The notes under the pieces are model-generated. The model ran no database searches and was not told the DNA's origin. It saw nothing but the letters and a program-made list of their open reading frames with translations. Position numbers and translations under genes: made by a program. Of a DNA stretch of 64,000 nucleotides, positions 1 through 11,550 are shown in pieces. Each line of letters begins with the position of its first letter. Position 1 is the stretch's first letter. Source of the stretch: Brugia malayi. Taxonomy: Eukaryota; Nematoda; Chromadorea; Rhabditida; Onchocercidae. The stretch lies in the NCBI RefSeq assembly GCF_000002995.4, contig NW_025062479.1:12629721-12693720 (forward strand). Reading direction: 5' to 3'.

Positions 1-2089
1 CCCTAATTTTTTCTTTTTTTGGATAAATAATACGGATTTTAAGCAGATTCGATTTATGATGTTTTCTTGATGACTGACATTACAAGTAAGACATTTTGGT
101 GAGATTGCTTTTGTCTCGTTCATACTGACGATAGATGAGAAGTATCCAGTCATTCGACAAATATACGAAGGTTAAATGATGTCAATGAATCACGACCTTA
201 TATCAAGTTGATATCCGACTAAAATAGTCATAGCAGCAATCAAACTAGCATTCAGAAGAAGGAAAGTTATTTCTCGATCTCAATCCAAATCCAAATATTC
301 TTGCATCAAAGGAAATTTTTTCAACAATGATGCAAAATGTCGTGTGAGATCCCGGGTAAAAACCAACCTTCCTGAGGATTCCATAATATACAGATGGATA
401 AACGAATAGAAAATAAACTAATTCATTGTATACACAATTCAATTACTTTTAGTACTCTTTGCTGCAACAATAGCATTTTTTGTTTCATGCGAAAAGATTT
501 ATTTTTTGTAAGAAATTTTGTTTTAAATTAGCAGCATGAAATTCAGAATCCTTAGAGAAATAAGTGGTCTTGAAAACCGGTCAGAAAAACTGTTTTTTCT
601 GATGATTTTTTGATGATGAGATCTTTTACCGATTGCTGTTACTTCGAAAGTTAAGCACTGAAATCAAATTATTCAACCTATTCTCCACAAATAAATCCAA
701 TGGTCATTAATAATTAGCCAGTTAAAATCGTTCATTCAATTGACATGACTAGGATAACATGAGTTTGGTCATCTGTCGTTGTGATGATCATATCACTTTC
801 AATAAATTTATGGAATGAAAGAACTTATTCAAAACCTTTTATTGAAACCAAAACGAATTCCAAAAAAAGGAAGGAGAAATGTCTTGATCAGAAGTCATAT
901 ACCATTGTGCTAAGTTAAATTATATCAAAAAAGATTCCGAAGTAACGAGTTAAGTCCAATTATATTAAAAAAAAGGATTAAGTCTTGGCAGTACTTTTTT
1001 GGTCACTGATGGAGAAATGTAACAATGACTGTCATTCTCATCGCCCTATCAATCAATTAAACACCCAAACTAATGTTGCAAATTTTGATATTGATCAAAT
1101 ATCAATTCGACATGTATAATAATTCTGATTAATTTTAAGCTACAATTAAAATAACTGTTCTGGGAGAAACACAGCTACAAAACCGTGACATCAGATTAAA
1201 AGAAATTATTTAAGATTGGTCCTTTGGAGTATGGCCTGAGACTTGGATCAAAACAATCAGCGCATTCTCGAAGTGAATAAATGTGTGAATCTCTTTCATT
1301 CCTACAGTCCTCTCTGTTTCTCTTTGCATACACAATTCACACTTGAAACTGTCAACTTCCAATGTTCCAATGTATTTGACAAAGGCGGAAGTAATCATAT
1401 TGAAGTGCCAGCAAAAGGAAGTGAAGCGTAGTGAAAAATTTCGTTTAATCTTCAATTCACTGTTTCCATTACAGAAATAGGCAGAGATGTGGGAAGGAAG
1501 AAAATGATATTAAACTTATGAAGTGGAATTGCGGAATTATCCAGAAGGCAACGAGGCGGGCATTAACTAAACAATGATCTTATCTGTCATATTATTCAGC
1601 TGAACAAAACAGATTTTCCATTTATATATTTTAAAATCAAATCCGATGATTCAGATTTATATTGCTATATTGTTCCGTTTCCGAAAAATTGAATTCCTTG
1701 AATCAACAATCCGAAATTTAATATAATATTAAATGTATTGAATTCATTGATTTTATTGAATACACATACATTTTGCCACTGACATACGTTCGTAAACAAA
1801 TAAATGACCAAATTTAATTCTAACGTTTAACGATGAAATGTATTGAAATTAAATGGCAAAATGCGAAATAACACAAAAATATAAGTCTTGCAACTTATCA
1901 AATCAATGATAAATGATGACGAAATATGCCGACATTTTAGTGTGACAATTCATTACGCTATGGGACTGAATTAGAAAAGTGTTGGAGTAAATTGAAATAT
2001 GTTGAATGACTGAATCAGGCAATTTTCCTCTTTCACTCATAATAAAAAAAAAAAAAAAAAAAAACCAGAACAAAGGGGAAAAGAACAGC
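1..2089. other. Gene-free stretch, nothing recognised
   Basis: AT-rich sequence with stop codons throughout all frames. Longest open frames are about 60-80 codons, lack good splice borders and do not resemble any family I know. A run of about 20 A residues sits near 2,044. This may be spacer downstream of the MALSU1-like gene, or an intron or UTR of a gene off the left edge. Confidence 0.6.
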
Positions 2090-3462
2090 TTAACTAGAGA
2101 CAGGCATCGGAAATTCTAGACTCGAAACATCGCCTTCATCTTCTAACGTCTGCATCCATCCGATGCCCCAAAGGCTTTCAAGATCATATTTGAGTCGCGC
2201 TTCACGGGTCATTATGTGTAGTGAGATATCGTCGAACACGTAACACAACCACCGGCCAACTTTCGCTTTTTTCGGTGGCTGCACCTTAAAATTCAAAAAT
2301 TCTTCTTTCAGGAAGAATCTTAAAGAAAAGGAAAAACGAAAAAGAAAAAACTATAATATGGAATGGTTAGACATATAATATTCATAATAAAGAGCAAACA
2401 AAAATAAAACCAGAAATATGCATTTCCTTTATCTTAAACTTACATAAAATTATTCTTTCAATGAAGACAGTAAAAAAAAAAGAAAAAAAAAAACTTAGCA
2501 AAACTAATTCCTATTTAAAATATTACAAAACTGTCCCTAAAACTGAGTTCATATTTCACTTTGTGAAAAAAACTGAACCAAGACAGGGATATAGTACAAC
2601 AAACCTGATTAGTCTTAAGCTTGAAACATTTCCGTACAGCGAGAATCATAGCTTCACCGTGTCTTATGTTATGAGGCGTACAAATAATAACATATCTGTC
2701 ACGTGTATCAGTTACAGGCACTCTGATGCAAATGATATCTTCAGCGCACTCGGCTCGCAGTATGTTCACAATCTCTTCCACACTTAACGGACTTGATGAA
2801 AAATCTTGTTCGAAGTTTAGCAAAGGTTCAAGACGTTGACGTAAACGATCTGCAAAAAGTAAAACAGTTAAAGAAAACTTGAACGCTGTATATATCACCT
2901 TGCAGTAAGGCTAAATAGTAAGGCTAAATAAATATTTGTAATGGAACAAAATAAAGAAATCGTTAGCAGTACAATATGAGGAACATAATTTCACTTTTTC
3001 GGCTATCAAGAACACATTTGTTTCAAAACATATCATTCGTTTTCAGATGTTAAATCAGTGTTGACTGGCATCGAATTTTAGGTGAAAAGTTAGACAATAT
3101 ATACCTGATTTCGTCATAATCTTGCACGAAGTTTCCAACTCCGTTTCCACCTCAACATACTCCTCAGTATACTGCTCGAAATACTTTTGCATTTCTCGAA
3201 TTCTTTCTAAATCAATTTGTTTTTCTACCTCGATCGGATATCTTTCGTCGGATCTCAACAGCTGCTCATCTTTTGTATCGGTTAAATGACGCAACACAGT
3301 CCTATTTGTGAAATAAAAACTTGCTGATTTATTTCTGATCGACCGTGAAGCAGCGAAAATAAAATGATAATGTGTAATATTGTATGATGAAACGCGACTC
3401 AAACAACTGATTTTAGGAAGTGACTGCCATGTCGGCAATCGGATTAGCGTGGATGACAACAT
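2090..3462 (-). CDS. MALSU1: Mitochondrial ribosome silencing/assembly factor, RsfS/MALSU1 family
   Basis: Three exons in 5' to 3' order: 3462-3105, 2849-2605, 2284-2090, joining in phase to 265 residues. Residues from about 120 match the RsfS/Iojap domain: [18 protein letters not shown], then [14 protein letters not shown], and the closing W-x(7)-D-x-SLHIM with [11 protein letters not shown]. Known family role: the protein binds uL14 of the mitochondrial large ribosomal subunit and blocks premature subunit joining. The first 60 residues have no Asp or Glu and are rich in Arg, Ser and Leu, as expected of a mitochondrial presequence. That supports the ATG at 3462 although it lies inside the last PPIL3 exon in another frame. 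No other in-frame ATG precedes the domain. The third exon is taken to start after TTTTAAG at 2285. Family assignment is firm; the start and the exon 3 acceptor are less certain. Confidence 0.82.
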
Positions 3463-4597
3463 TTCGAATTTTCTGTTCTACAACTGGTCGATATTTGGCG
3501 TCAACTTTGACTTTTTCCAACTCGTCTAGTATCTCGAACCCGTCTATTACACTGCAAATAATATTGGTTTTGAGAGCTATTATCGCACAAACAAGGAATG
3601 AAAGAACGATAGGAATCTTTTGACCCATCTCATAAAAACTTACAGAACAAGTCATTGTGCAAAATAAACATGTTGCAAAAAACAAAGAAACATTAATAAA
3701 TCTGCACATATCCAAAGTAAAAATTATAAATAAAAGCAAAACAAACCGTCCGAAAACAGTATATTTCAAGTCCAATGTTGGATGTTTTGAGTACGTAATG
3801 AAAAATTGTGATCGACTTGTATTTGGTCCGTTACCAGCCATAGACACAACGCCCCTGGCGTCGTGCTATAATGATATATTGGAATTTAAAAACATCCTTT
3901 CACTTCTACAACCCAGGAATTAAGTTATTTAGAAAAGATCACAAAAGCTATTACGACGAAAATGAATGATGTCGGCATGAAAGAGAACATATGGAGGACG
4001 TGAACAAATGCTGTTTACAGCATGAGCTACATCACAATAAAAAAAATACCTTCAAAGCTGTGTTTAATTCGTCTTCAATTGGTCCGCCCCAGATACTGTC
4101 ACCTCCTTTGCCTGTACCAGTTGGATCACCAGTTTGTACCATAAAATCTTTGATATTACGATGAAAAATGCAGTTATTGTAATAGCCACTTGCACACAAT
4201 GCCAAAAAATTCTGCAAATCGGCAATTTTCTGTTAAAAAGAGATAAAATAAGTCTGGCGAATTTAACTTTCCACAGTGTCACTAATGATAGGATCGCAGA
4301 ATGATTTCGCGTTACTTAACATAATTATATGTAATCATATACAGAGAAAAAGCCGTGTGGTAATCTCAAGTATTCAGTGGAAAACTTGTAATCATTTATG
4401 CAACATAGTTACTCGTATCCTTCCTCTTCAAAATATATTTCTTGGAAAAAGAGGACGTGAAACGTAGAAATTGTATGTAATATATCATAATGCCTTTGTA
4501 ACCAAATAATAATACTTACTTCACACGTTTTCGGGCATAAGTCGCAATACAATTCGATTTTGATATCGCCCAATGTCGTCTGCAACGTGACCGACAT
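3413..4597 (-). CDS. PPIL3: Peptidyl-prolyl cis-trans isomerase, cyclophilin-like 3 (PPIL3/CYP-10 type)
   Basis: Four exons: 4597-4520, 4211-4050, 3865-3747, 3551-3413, all with GT..AG borders, giving 165 residues, close to the usual 161. The protein starts [19 protein letters not shown] and carries the cyclophilin blocks [37 protein letters not shown] and [14 protein letters not shown]. The catalytic Arg (in FHRN), the QTGDP loop and the FFIT segment are all present, so it should be an active proline isomerase. Family knowledge places PPIL3 in the late spliceosome; that role is inferred. The start is the conserved ATG at 4597; an upstream in-frame GTG is not needed. The 3' end overlaps the start of the MALSU1-like gene by 50 nt on the same strand in a different frame. 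Confidence 0.93.
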
Positions 4598-4740
4598 ACG
4601 ACTCACTGTGTCACGCTTAACTCGGCCTTATATTCCACCAACTAAATTATATATCAAGAAGCTCTTCCAAGAAATTTTTACGTAACACACATCACAGCGC
4701 ATCAAGGTGTCTCGGGAACCGACAAACTCTTCAAATCCTT

Positions 4741-4963
4741 TCAGCAGACAAACCCACGCAGGCCGTGCCGTATTTCATCCGAGAGTTGAAGTTTGGTTTT
4801 GTGCTCTTTAGTTCTGTACCTTGCTACTGGTGCAGGTGCCTGAGGTAGTCTCGTCGATAAAGGATGTAACGGAGACCTTCGGACTCAGGTGTGGGTGAAC
4901 TGAACTACTACTGGGATATGGTTGATTGAGACGGTCTCGATATTTCGCTTCCCAATTATCCAT
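4741..4963 (-). CDS. Possible small protein gene, unrecognised
   Basis: I do not recognise this. In a patch clearly richer in GC than its surroundings, an ATG at 4963 opens a frame reading MDNWEAKYRDRLNQPYPSSS. A candidate 37-nt GT..AG intron (4876-4840) would join it in phase to a second frame, 4839-4741, containing APAPVARYRTKEHKTKLQLS and ending at TGA, 61 residues in all. A third frame stays open from about 4757 toward 4640 with a cysteine-bearing segment. It lies 144 bp upstream of PPIL3 on the same strand and could be the first member of a small operon. Alternatives are a frameshifted pseudogene, a longer gene whose splicing I have misread, or a structured non-coding transcript. The intron is at the lower size limit for nematodes. 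Confidence 0.3.
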
Positions 4964-6524
4964 AAATTAATGTCAGTTATTCTCTGCTTCGCTTGTTTTC
5001 ACCCTTCTCTCTTGACAATACTTATCCCTACCTCACTTCATTAAAATGTTTTAACTCCCTTCATCAGCTGCACTACTACTTAATTCCTTCCATCTTCAAC
5101 AGTCTTCACTTCTCCGTCTTCAGGAATACTTGCCATCATTTTCCTGAGAGAGTTTCTTTTTATCCAGAAGTTGTAATTCTCTGAATGATTCATTTTTATT
5201 TCAGTGAGGGGAGATCAAGACGGATCTATCATCATTATCGCAGATGCACTTCATGTTGACCGTTATAAATATTTTTAAAAACCCAAAAAGAAAAATGCTC
5301 CTCATACACGTCGATTTCAGCCGTAATTTTTAAAGTACTTAGTAAGATGAAGCAAATCCACCTTACAGACAGGAGTATATCGATGTAAACATGAATTGAA
5401 AACATAAAGCTTAATACTCCTCTAGAAATAATTCCAAATATATGTGAAATTTTCAACTTCCCATTGAATAGGTTCTGAAGTTACTAAATTCGGATTATAA
5501 TTTAACATATTAACCGTATCTGTCACACTTCATATTTCTGAAGTTTAGTTGAAATATTTCGCTTCACTTTGCTTTATATTTTCTCTGATATAAGTACAAA
5601 TATGGATGTCAGTGCATATATATGCTGGTTACCTTACTAGATTTCTCTCGAAAATGGATCATCTTCAGTCTTCTTTCCCGAGTTTCTTCAAAAAGTACAA
5701 ATTCCATAAGCGCCAAAGCAGAATCGTCGATTGTAAAACTTCTCATTTGAATAAGAAATGATGCACTGTTCTATGTTTGTGAATGATTTAGGTGACAAAT
5801 TCAGGGACAGATTTGATCAACCCTGCTTTTACTCGCTACACATGAGCATACGGAAATTATTAAGAACAATGATATCAAAGGACAATCAAAGAAGTGCACA
5901 CCGTTTTCTGGGAAAATTTTCAACAATTTTTCTTAAATTCTTCAGAGTTCCTTTTAAAAATTTTGAGTGTTTCAGAACATTATTTGATATTACCTGTCAC
6001 ACATATCAAAAAGGCATGAAAAGTACTATCTTATCTGTTTCAAGTAGATAGGGGGTACGGTTCTTTTGGAGATACTTTTGGATGAGTGACGTGCAAACAC
6101 TCAGAATTCCTTAATTTCTTTTCCGCCTCATCAACTTCAAGAAATATCGCGTCCATGATTGATGACGTCAAGTCGTTTCATTTTATTACAAGTTGATGTT
6201 TATGGTCCATATAGACAGCAGTTTTTTTAATGCTTGTTTGCTTCTTTAATATTTTGATCTTTCTAGAAACTTTCTGCTGCTTGATTCTGCTGCTCAGTGT
6301 TATATATGTTAGAATAATTGAACGGATAATTTAGTATAATGTCAATCTCTTTTATGGTTTCTCTTCATCGCATAAAGTAAACAAGCATAGATGGTATTTT
6401 TGTGTTACTTTCCAGGTTAAAGGCTGTTTGGTACTACTGAGCAAGTACTGCCAGAAATTTAAACCCATTGTTTTGATTGGTATATGATTTATGTAAGGAA
6501 CGAACAACAAAATTACACCAGTCG
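4964..6524. other. Spacer without a supported gene
   Basis: Between the minus-strand PPIL3 group and the plus-strand phosphatase, so it should hold promoters for both. Open frames of 60-100 codons occur (for example 5758-6051 plus) but have low-complexity, AT-driven composition, no clear splice borders and no family resemblance. Confidence 0.55.
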
Positions 6525-8473
6525 ATGGTTACTTCGAAATTATGCGATGTCTCGGAAGTTCGGCCCTATCTTTACTTAAGTGGTTTTGGTTGTATTACGG
6601 AAAAGGTAGGCCTTTTATTGATAAAATTTTACAGCTGTCATCAAGAGACAATTTCTGAACAATTGTGGCGACTTTTTACAAATCATTTAATCGGCAATAT
6701 CATATTTGAGGAACAGATTGATTTAAATTTTGGGACAGAGTTATTACGCCGTCACAAATTATGCGATCATCTATATCGCATAATTTTTCTGAGTAAGGAT
6801 CGGGAGGATTTTCTACTCATAATTCGGCAATTATTGTGAGGCTATATAAAGAAAAAGAAGCAAAACTCGTCAAATCGTCAAGAATCCTGTCGGAGTAGAA
6901 AGGGAAGTAGTAAGTCAATCTGAATAACCATTGAAAGGAAGTAAAAATCTTGCCAAATGGTGAGCAATTTATAAGCAAAAAAGAACATGATTATAAATAT
7001 TAACTTATTAGACAGTGCGTTAAAGATTTTTAGGTGTTTCATTAGCATTTAATTTACAAAAAATTGAATAAAGTATTTTCAGTCTTTCATAAAAAATATA
7101 TTTTGTATCTTATGGATTCATGGAGTAGTCAATTTCTTAGTGCTGCTAACGAAAAAAAAAATCCATCATATGAGAAAAATCTTCTCATATGATGGATTTT
7201 TTTACACTAATATGTTGGTTATGTTATCTTTGAATTGGTGGATTTGATTGTGGTTTGACAAACTAGGTCTATCACCGGCTTTCTGAAAATTTTGTAGTTG
7301 CGACTAAATGGAATTGATTATTGTGTGTTGAATGCATCGGAAAGAGTTGCATATAAAATTCATCCGTTCCCGATATCCTCAAAAAATAACGATGCACTGA
7401 AATTAAAAATCGGGGTTGAGATCAATGAGAAATTATAATTGACGAGAAAGATTTGTAAGAAAGTATTTCGCTTCAGCTTATTGGTATTTAAAAAACGTAT
7501 TTATAATTTAAAAAATATCCTTTTTAGAAAAACTGGAATAGGAAAAGTGTTGTTAATATTCTAAAGTTTCTTCTTTTCTCTTTCATTCTGAAACATTGTA
7601 CTGATTAATGCACTGCTAGAGATTTATTTCAGAACTTGAGAGAGCTAAGAAACTGCTATCTTTATAGCTTTATCTTCATATTTCCACGGATCTATTTTAG
7701 AAACTACGAGATCTTGCAATAACACACATAATTGATGCTACCAATCTTCCCCATAATCCGCACTATGAAGGAATCGAGTTTCTGCACATCATGGTGGATG
7801 ACTCATTGATCGCTAACCTTACTCCACATTTTGGAAATGCTGCACAGTTTATTCAGAATGCACAAAAAAAGGTGTTGCAATATGATTTTTAAGCAATAAT
7901 TTTTTAGCTTGTTATAAGAACTGGCTGATGAAGTTTACTTAATTTTAATATTCACAGAATTCGACCGGGTGAAGAAATGTTAATAACGGTTACATACTTC
8001 TAAAGTACGATAACATGTTTGTGAGAATTTCAAAAAGTTTATCATTGATAGCTGATTTGGATAATCAAGATTGAGTTCATCTACATTAGACACAGTGAAA
8101 CGCCTATTTTGGTAGTGATGAAATGTACTTCGAGTTTTGGAGAGAAAATTTAAATTGTCGTCAAAAAGAATTTTTTCTACAGGGTGGAAAAGCATTAATT
8201 TATTGTGCAGCTGGAATCAGTCGCTCTTCGTCGCTGTGTATAATGTCATTGGTACTCAACGAAGGATTAAGTTTGAGGGAAGCATATTACGACGTGCTGG
8301 ATAAAAGGCCATTTATATCACCAAATACGGCATTTTGGCGACAGATGATCGAATATGAATGTAAGGAGCGGGGTCGAAGTACAGTAGAGCTACTGAGAGG
8401 AATGACACGACCCATCCCCGATGTATATATCAGCAAAGTAAAACCTAATACAGTATCTACTGTGAATGATTGA
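6525..8473 (+). CDS. Dual-specificity protein phosphatase, DUSP14/18-like
   Basis: Three exons: 6525-6605, 7701-7871, 8183-8473, in phase, giving 180 residues. The whole protein is one DSP domain: VRPYLYLSGFGCIT, THIIDATN, the general-acid loop MVDDSLIANLTPHF (Asp 60/61), the active-site loop CAAGISRSS with Cys 92 and Arg 98, then the AYxxVLxKRPxISPNxxFWRQ block typical of DUSP14/18/21. It should dephosphorylate phospho-Ser/Thr and phospho-Tyr, perhaps on MAP kinases; the substrate cannot be seen. Odd point: the residue before the catalytic Cys is Tyr, not the usual His. An upstream in-frame TTG is not a likely start; the ATG at 6525 gives the family's usual N-terminus. A large hairpin lies in intron 1. 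AATAAA follows the stop by 83 nt. Confidence 0.88.
7155..7203. repeat. Perfect inverted repeat, about 22-bp stem, 5-nt loop
   Basis: Arms 7155-7176 and 7182-7203 are exact reverse complements, centred on ATCATATGAG / CTCATATGAT with A/T tails. It lies in intron 1 of the phosphatase gene. It carries no termini, ORF or target-site duplication that would mark a transposon. Confidence 0.85.
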
Positions 8474-8555
8474 AGTCTGCAAAAGCACATTCATAGTTTT
8501 ATGTTTTCAACACTGAATTAACACTGTGCAGTCATTAGAAATTGCTAGTATTCAC

Positions 8556-8561
8556 AATAAA
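8556..8561 (+). terminator. Polyadenylation signal AATAAA for the phosphatase gene
   Basis: Exact AATAAA hexamer 83 nt after the phosphatase stop codon, on the coding strand and at a distance normal for nematode 3' UTRs. Confidence 0.5.
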
Positions 8562-11550
8562 TGTCAGTTATTTTATGTAATGTCACATAGCATGAAACGA
8601 ATGAAGACAACAAATAAAGCAGGGAAAGATAACTTTGTGAATCTCGTCGACAAACCAATTTTGTTCTCGAGAGTAATTATCAAAGAACGGGATGATCCCT
8701 TATTGATAAAATTTCATTTACATCTTTAATGTTTGAGTGATAATTCTGACCATTTTTTGCACCAATTTTGCTGCTGAACATTCTTTAAATTCTATACTTT
8801 CGATTTTGCTTAAAGATTGCTTAAAGACTTGAATTTTACTGAACTTTCAGTTCGTGGTTTCCGAACTAAGAAATCGAAGTTATAGGATGAGAACTGTGAA
8901 TGCTATGCATACATGGGAGTCAGAAAATAACCATAAGCTCTCCCTGAGAATAGTTGAGCGGAATATGGAACCACCAAATTAAATTTGGCAGAATCGGAAT
9001 TAGGTTGACAAATCCTTGATTTATTTCTGCTCTAAGTAGTGGAAATAGTCTCAGAGTTATTTCTAAATCTAATTAAATAACTACATTTAATTAGCGTATG
9101 TTTTCTTTAAAATGCAACAGTAAGTTAATAATTTATTTGGTTTTAGATGAGTTAAATTTCCTAGCAAAGTTAGAGTAAATCTCACTGAATAAGTTTTTGA
9201 TGATATTAAGATCTGTGGTCTGCTTTATTTTCCTGCTGATTGCGAGTTTCAATTGGTAGCTTTAGTTATTAACACCTGAAGGATGGACGTGTCGCTGTGG
9301 AATAAATGAACGAACAGGCAGTCTTTGTAACCTAAAAAAACAATTCACAAAGGTGGAAAGGTCAAAATGCAGTTCCAAGAACAAAAGAGTGTAGGATGAC
9401 TCCTTTTAGGGATTCATGCTATTGTTGTCAGCAGTTCATATGTAATCCTTGTAAATGTGTGTTAATGAATTTGCTTTTGTTTTTGTTAAGCTTGTTGGAT
9501 GTCCAATTAACTAGTGGCAGTTTATAAATGAAACTTGTTTAGGATGAAGGGGTCGAGGATGGAGCAAAACTTTGCCGAAGAATGGAGTCAACAACCAGAA
9601 AACAGATTTAAGGAAAATGCAGTATCCTCTGATCGAGTGGCTAGCCAAGTTTTTTTCTTTCAGTAACGTTGTTTGCATTAATTGAAACAGAAATACCTGA
9701 CCAACGGACTGTGCCTGTTGTCATTCGTAACTTAAATTGATAAGGAACTTACTTTACTTACCTCTCTATGCTGGTTACATTGAATCCAATTTACTGAGAA
9801 TTTTATCTTTCTTTTCTTCACTGGCTGAAATTCATCGAGGAGAAAATAAAACGCAAAAGATTATGTCTCAAAATTGATTAGTGTTCTAATATGTTTCTGA
9901 GGAGATTCGTAAACAACAAAAAGGATCAGTCCTATTTGTTGTTGTTTACGATTCTCTTCAGCGAAAGAGTGCTTGAAGTTGAAATTTTTCACTTCACACA
10001 TCGATTACTTCCGGATTGTAAGTCATTAGAAGACGAAGGACACGGCATAGTAATCTGACATTTGATAAAAAATTTTTTCGTGTGACGACAGTTGTCAAAA
10101 AGAAAGAAATTTCGTTCCTATCAAATCAAATTAACATGTCGGTTGAAGTAACGAAGATACGAACCTTCTTTATGAGGTAGTTTTTTTTTTTGAAATTAAA
10201 CTTTCTTCTTTTGAAATGAACTTTTACAACCCTTCTCCTCACTAATTACCTTTATTTAGGGAATAATGTCAGATAAAAGAAGGAATAATATTGAAGTTGA
10301 AGGCGCAAATGGACATATAACGATAATGTTAACATTTTTAAGTTTTATATTTAAGTAATATAAACAATTAAGGCAATTCAACCGATACAATGCTGAGAAA
10401 AAAACAGTACTTAAAAAGTCGAAATGGTATTTGATTTAACTATCGAATTTATATTGTTATCGAACAGAAATCGATGGACTGTGTTTTTACATATGAGAAT
10501 AAAGTAGTAGAAGTGGAGTGGAAGGGTAAAGATTACTGCGATACACCTTGTCGCCATAGAGTTTGTTCTTTTCATTGTTAAAAGAGTTTACATCGTACAA
10601 TATCGTACATTGCCTCTTTAACCGATATTTGAATCTATAGGACTAACAAGAGACATCATGTACGAACGATATGGCATTTCATAGCTATTCGAAATTCTTG
10701 CATGAAGAAGTGACAGAGAAAGGGTGAGCAAAAAAGAATACCTGTTGTTACTTGTTTTTTTATATATTCCTTGTCACATTTTGTCAAGATGATGTACAAT
10801 TACAATACTTATTAACCTGTCAACACAGCATCTATCATATCATGACGTATAATGAATTTCTTGTTTATTCTTTAAAATGGCTGAGGAATTGCTGGCAGAA
10901 TAGAAATGATTCTGAGGGTTGAATAAAATAAGGTTATCAAATATCAATTAAGTTATCATTAAAATAAGATCACTTATTTCAGTGATAGTTCATTGGTGGT
11001 TGATACTTGTCTTTTTTTTTTTTTACAATCAGACATCTGAAACATTGAAAGACGATCGTTTTAATTATGTTTCTAAAAGAAAATTTCTCTTGTTTACATT
11101 TCTTATCCGTGATGTTGACTTTTATCTAAATCTAAAACATATGCTCAAGCAACAGCCTCTTTCAATCCTGTAACAAATACCTTCCCTTCACTTCCCACGG
11201 TAAATACCCGAGTAGATCGCATACTGTGTATCAACTACAACATTATAGTCTAAATCGTAAAGCGATTGGAGTTTGAAAAGAAAATTGTTGTGCATAACAG
11301 AAATTGCAAACATATTACGAATAACTTTAGAGAAGGAAAAATGTTTTTTAACATAATGTTGACCTTTTCTGTAGGAAGCAAACAGGTGTTGCTCTTACGT
11401 CTTGCAGTGCATGTCTATGAATGTTTGACAGACACACCTTCCTAATGTCCCTTTTAAATTACCATCGCTTCCGATTTACAGTGCTGATAGTAGTAGCAAC
11501 TGTCATCGTCTGTCCCTGTAAAGCAAACATTGTCACAGCAAGTTGTCGTT
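8562..11550. other. Long spacer with one weak short ORF and an inverted repeat
   Basis: No family-recognisable coding. At 9544-9666 plus, a 40-residue frame starts MKGSRMEQNFAEEWSQQPEN; its composition looks more protein-like than its surroundings and it is preceded by TTGTTTAG, but no partner exon was found. An imperfect inverted repeat lies at 9902-9956 (CGTAAACAACAA / TTGTTGTTTACG core). The calpain promoter should lie at the right end. Confidence 0.45.
9902..9956. repeat. Inverted repeat with 12-bp perfect core
   Basis: CGTAAACAACAA at 9908-9919 pairs with TTGTTGTTTACG at 9939-9950. Pairing extends outward about five more bases with one mismatch. The loop is 19 nt. Confidence 0.7.
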
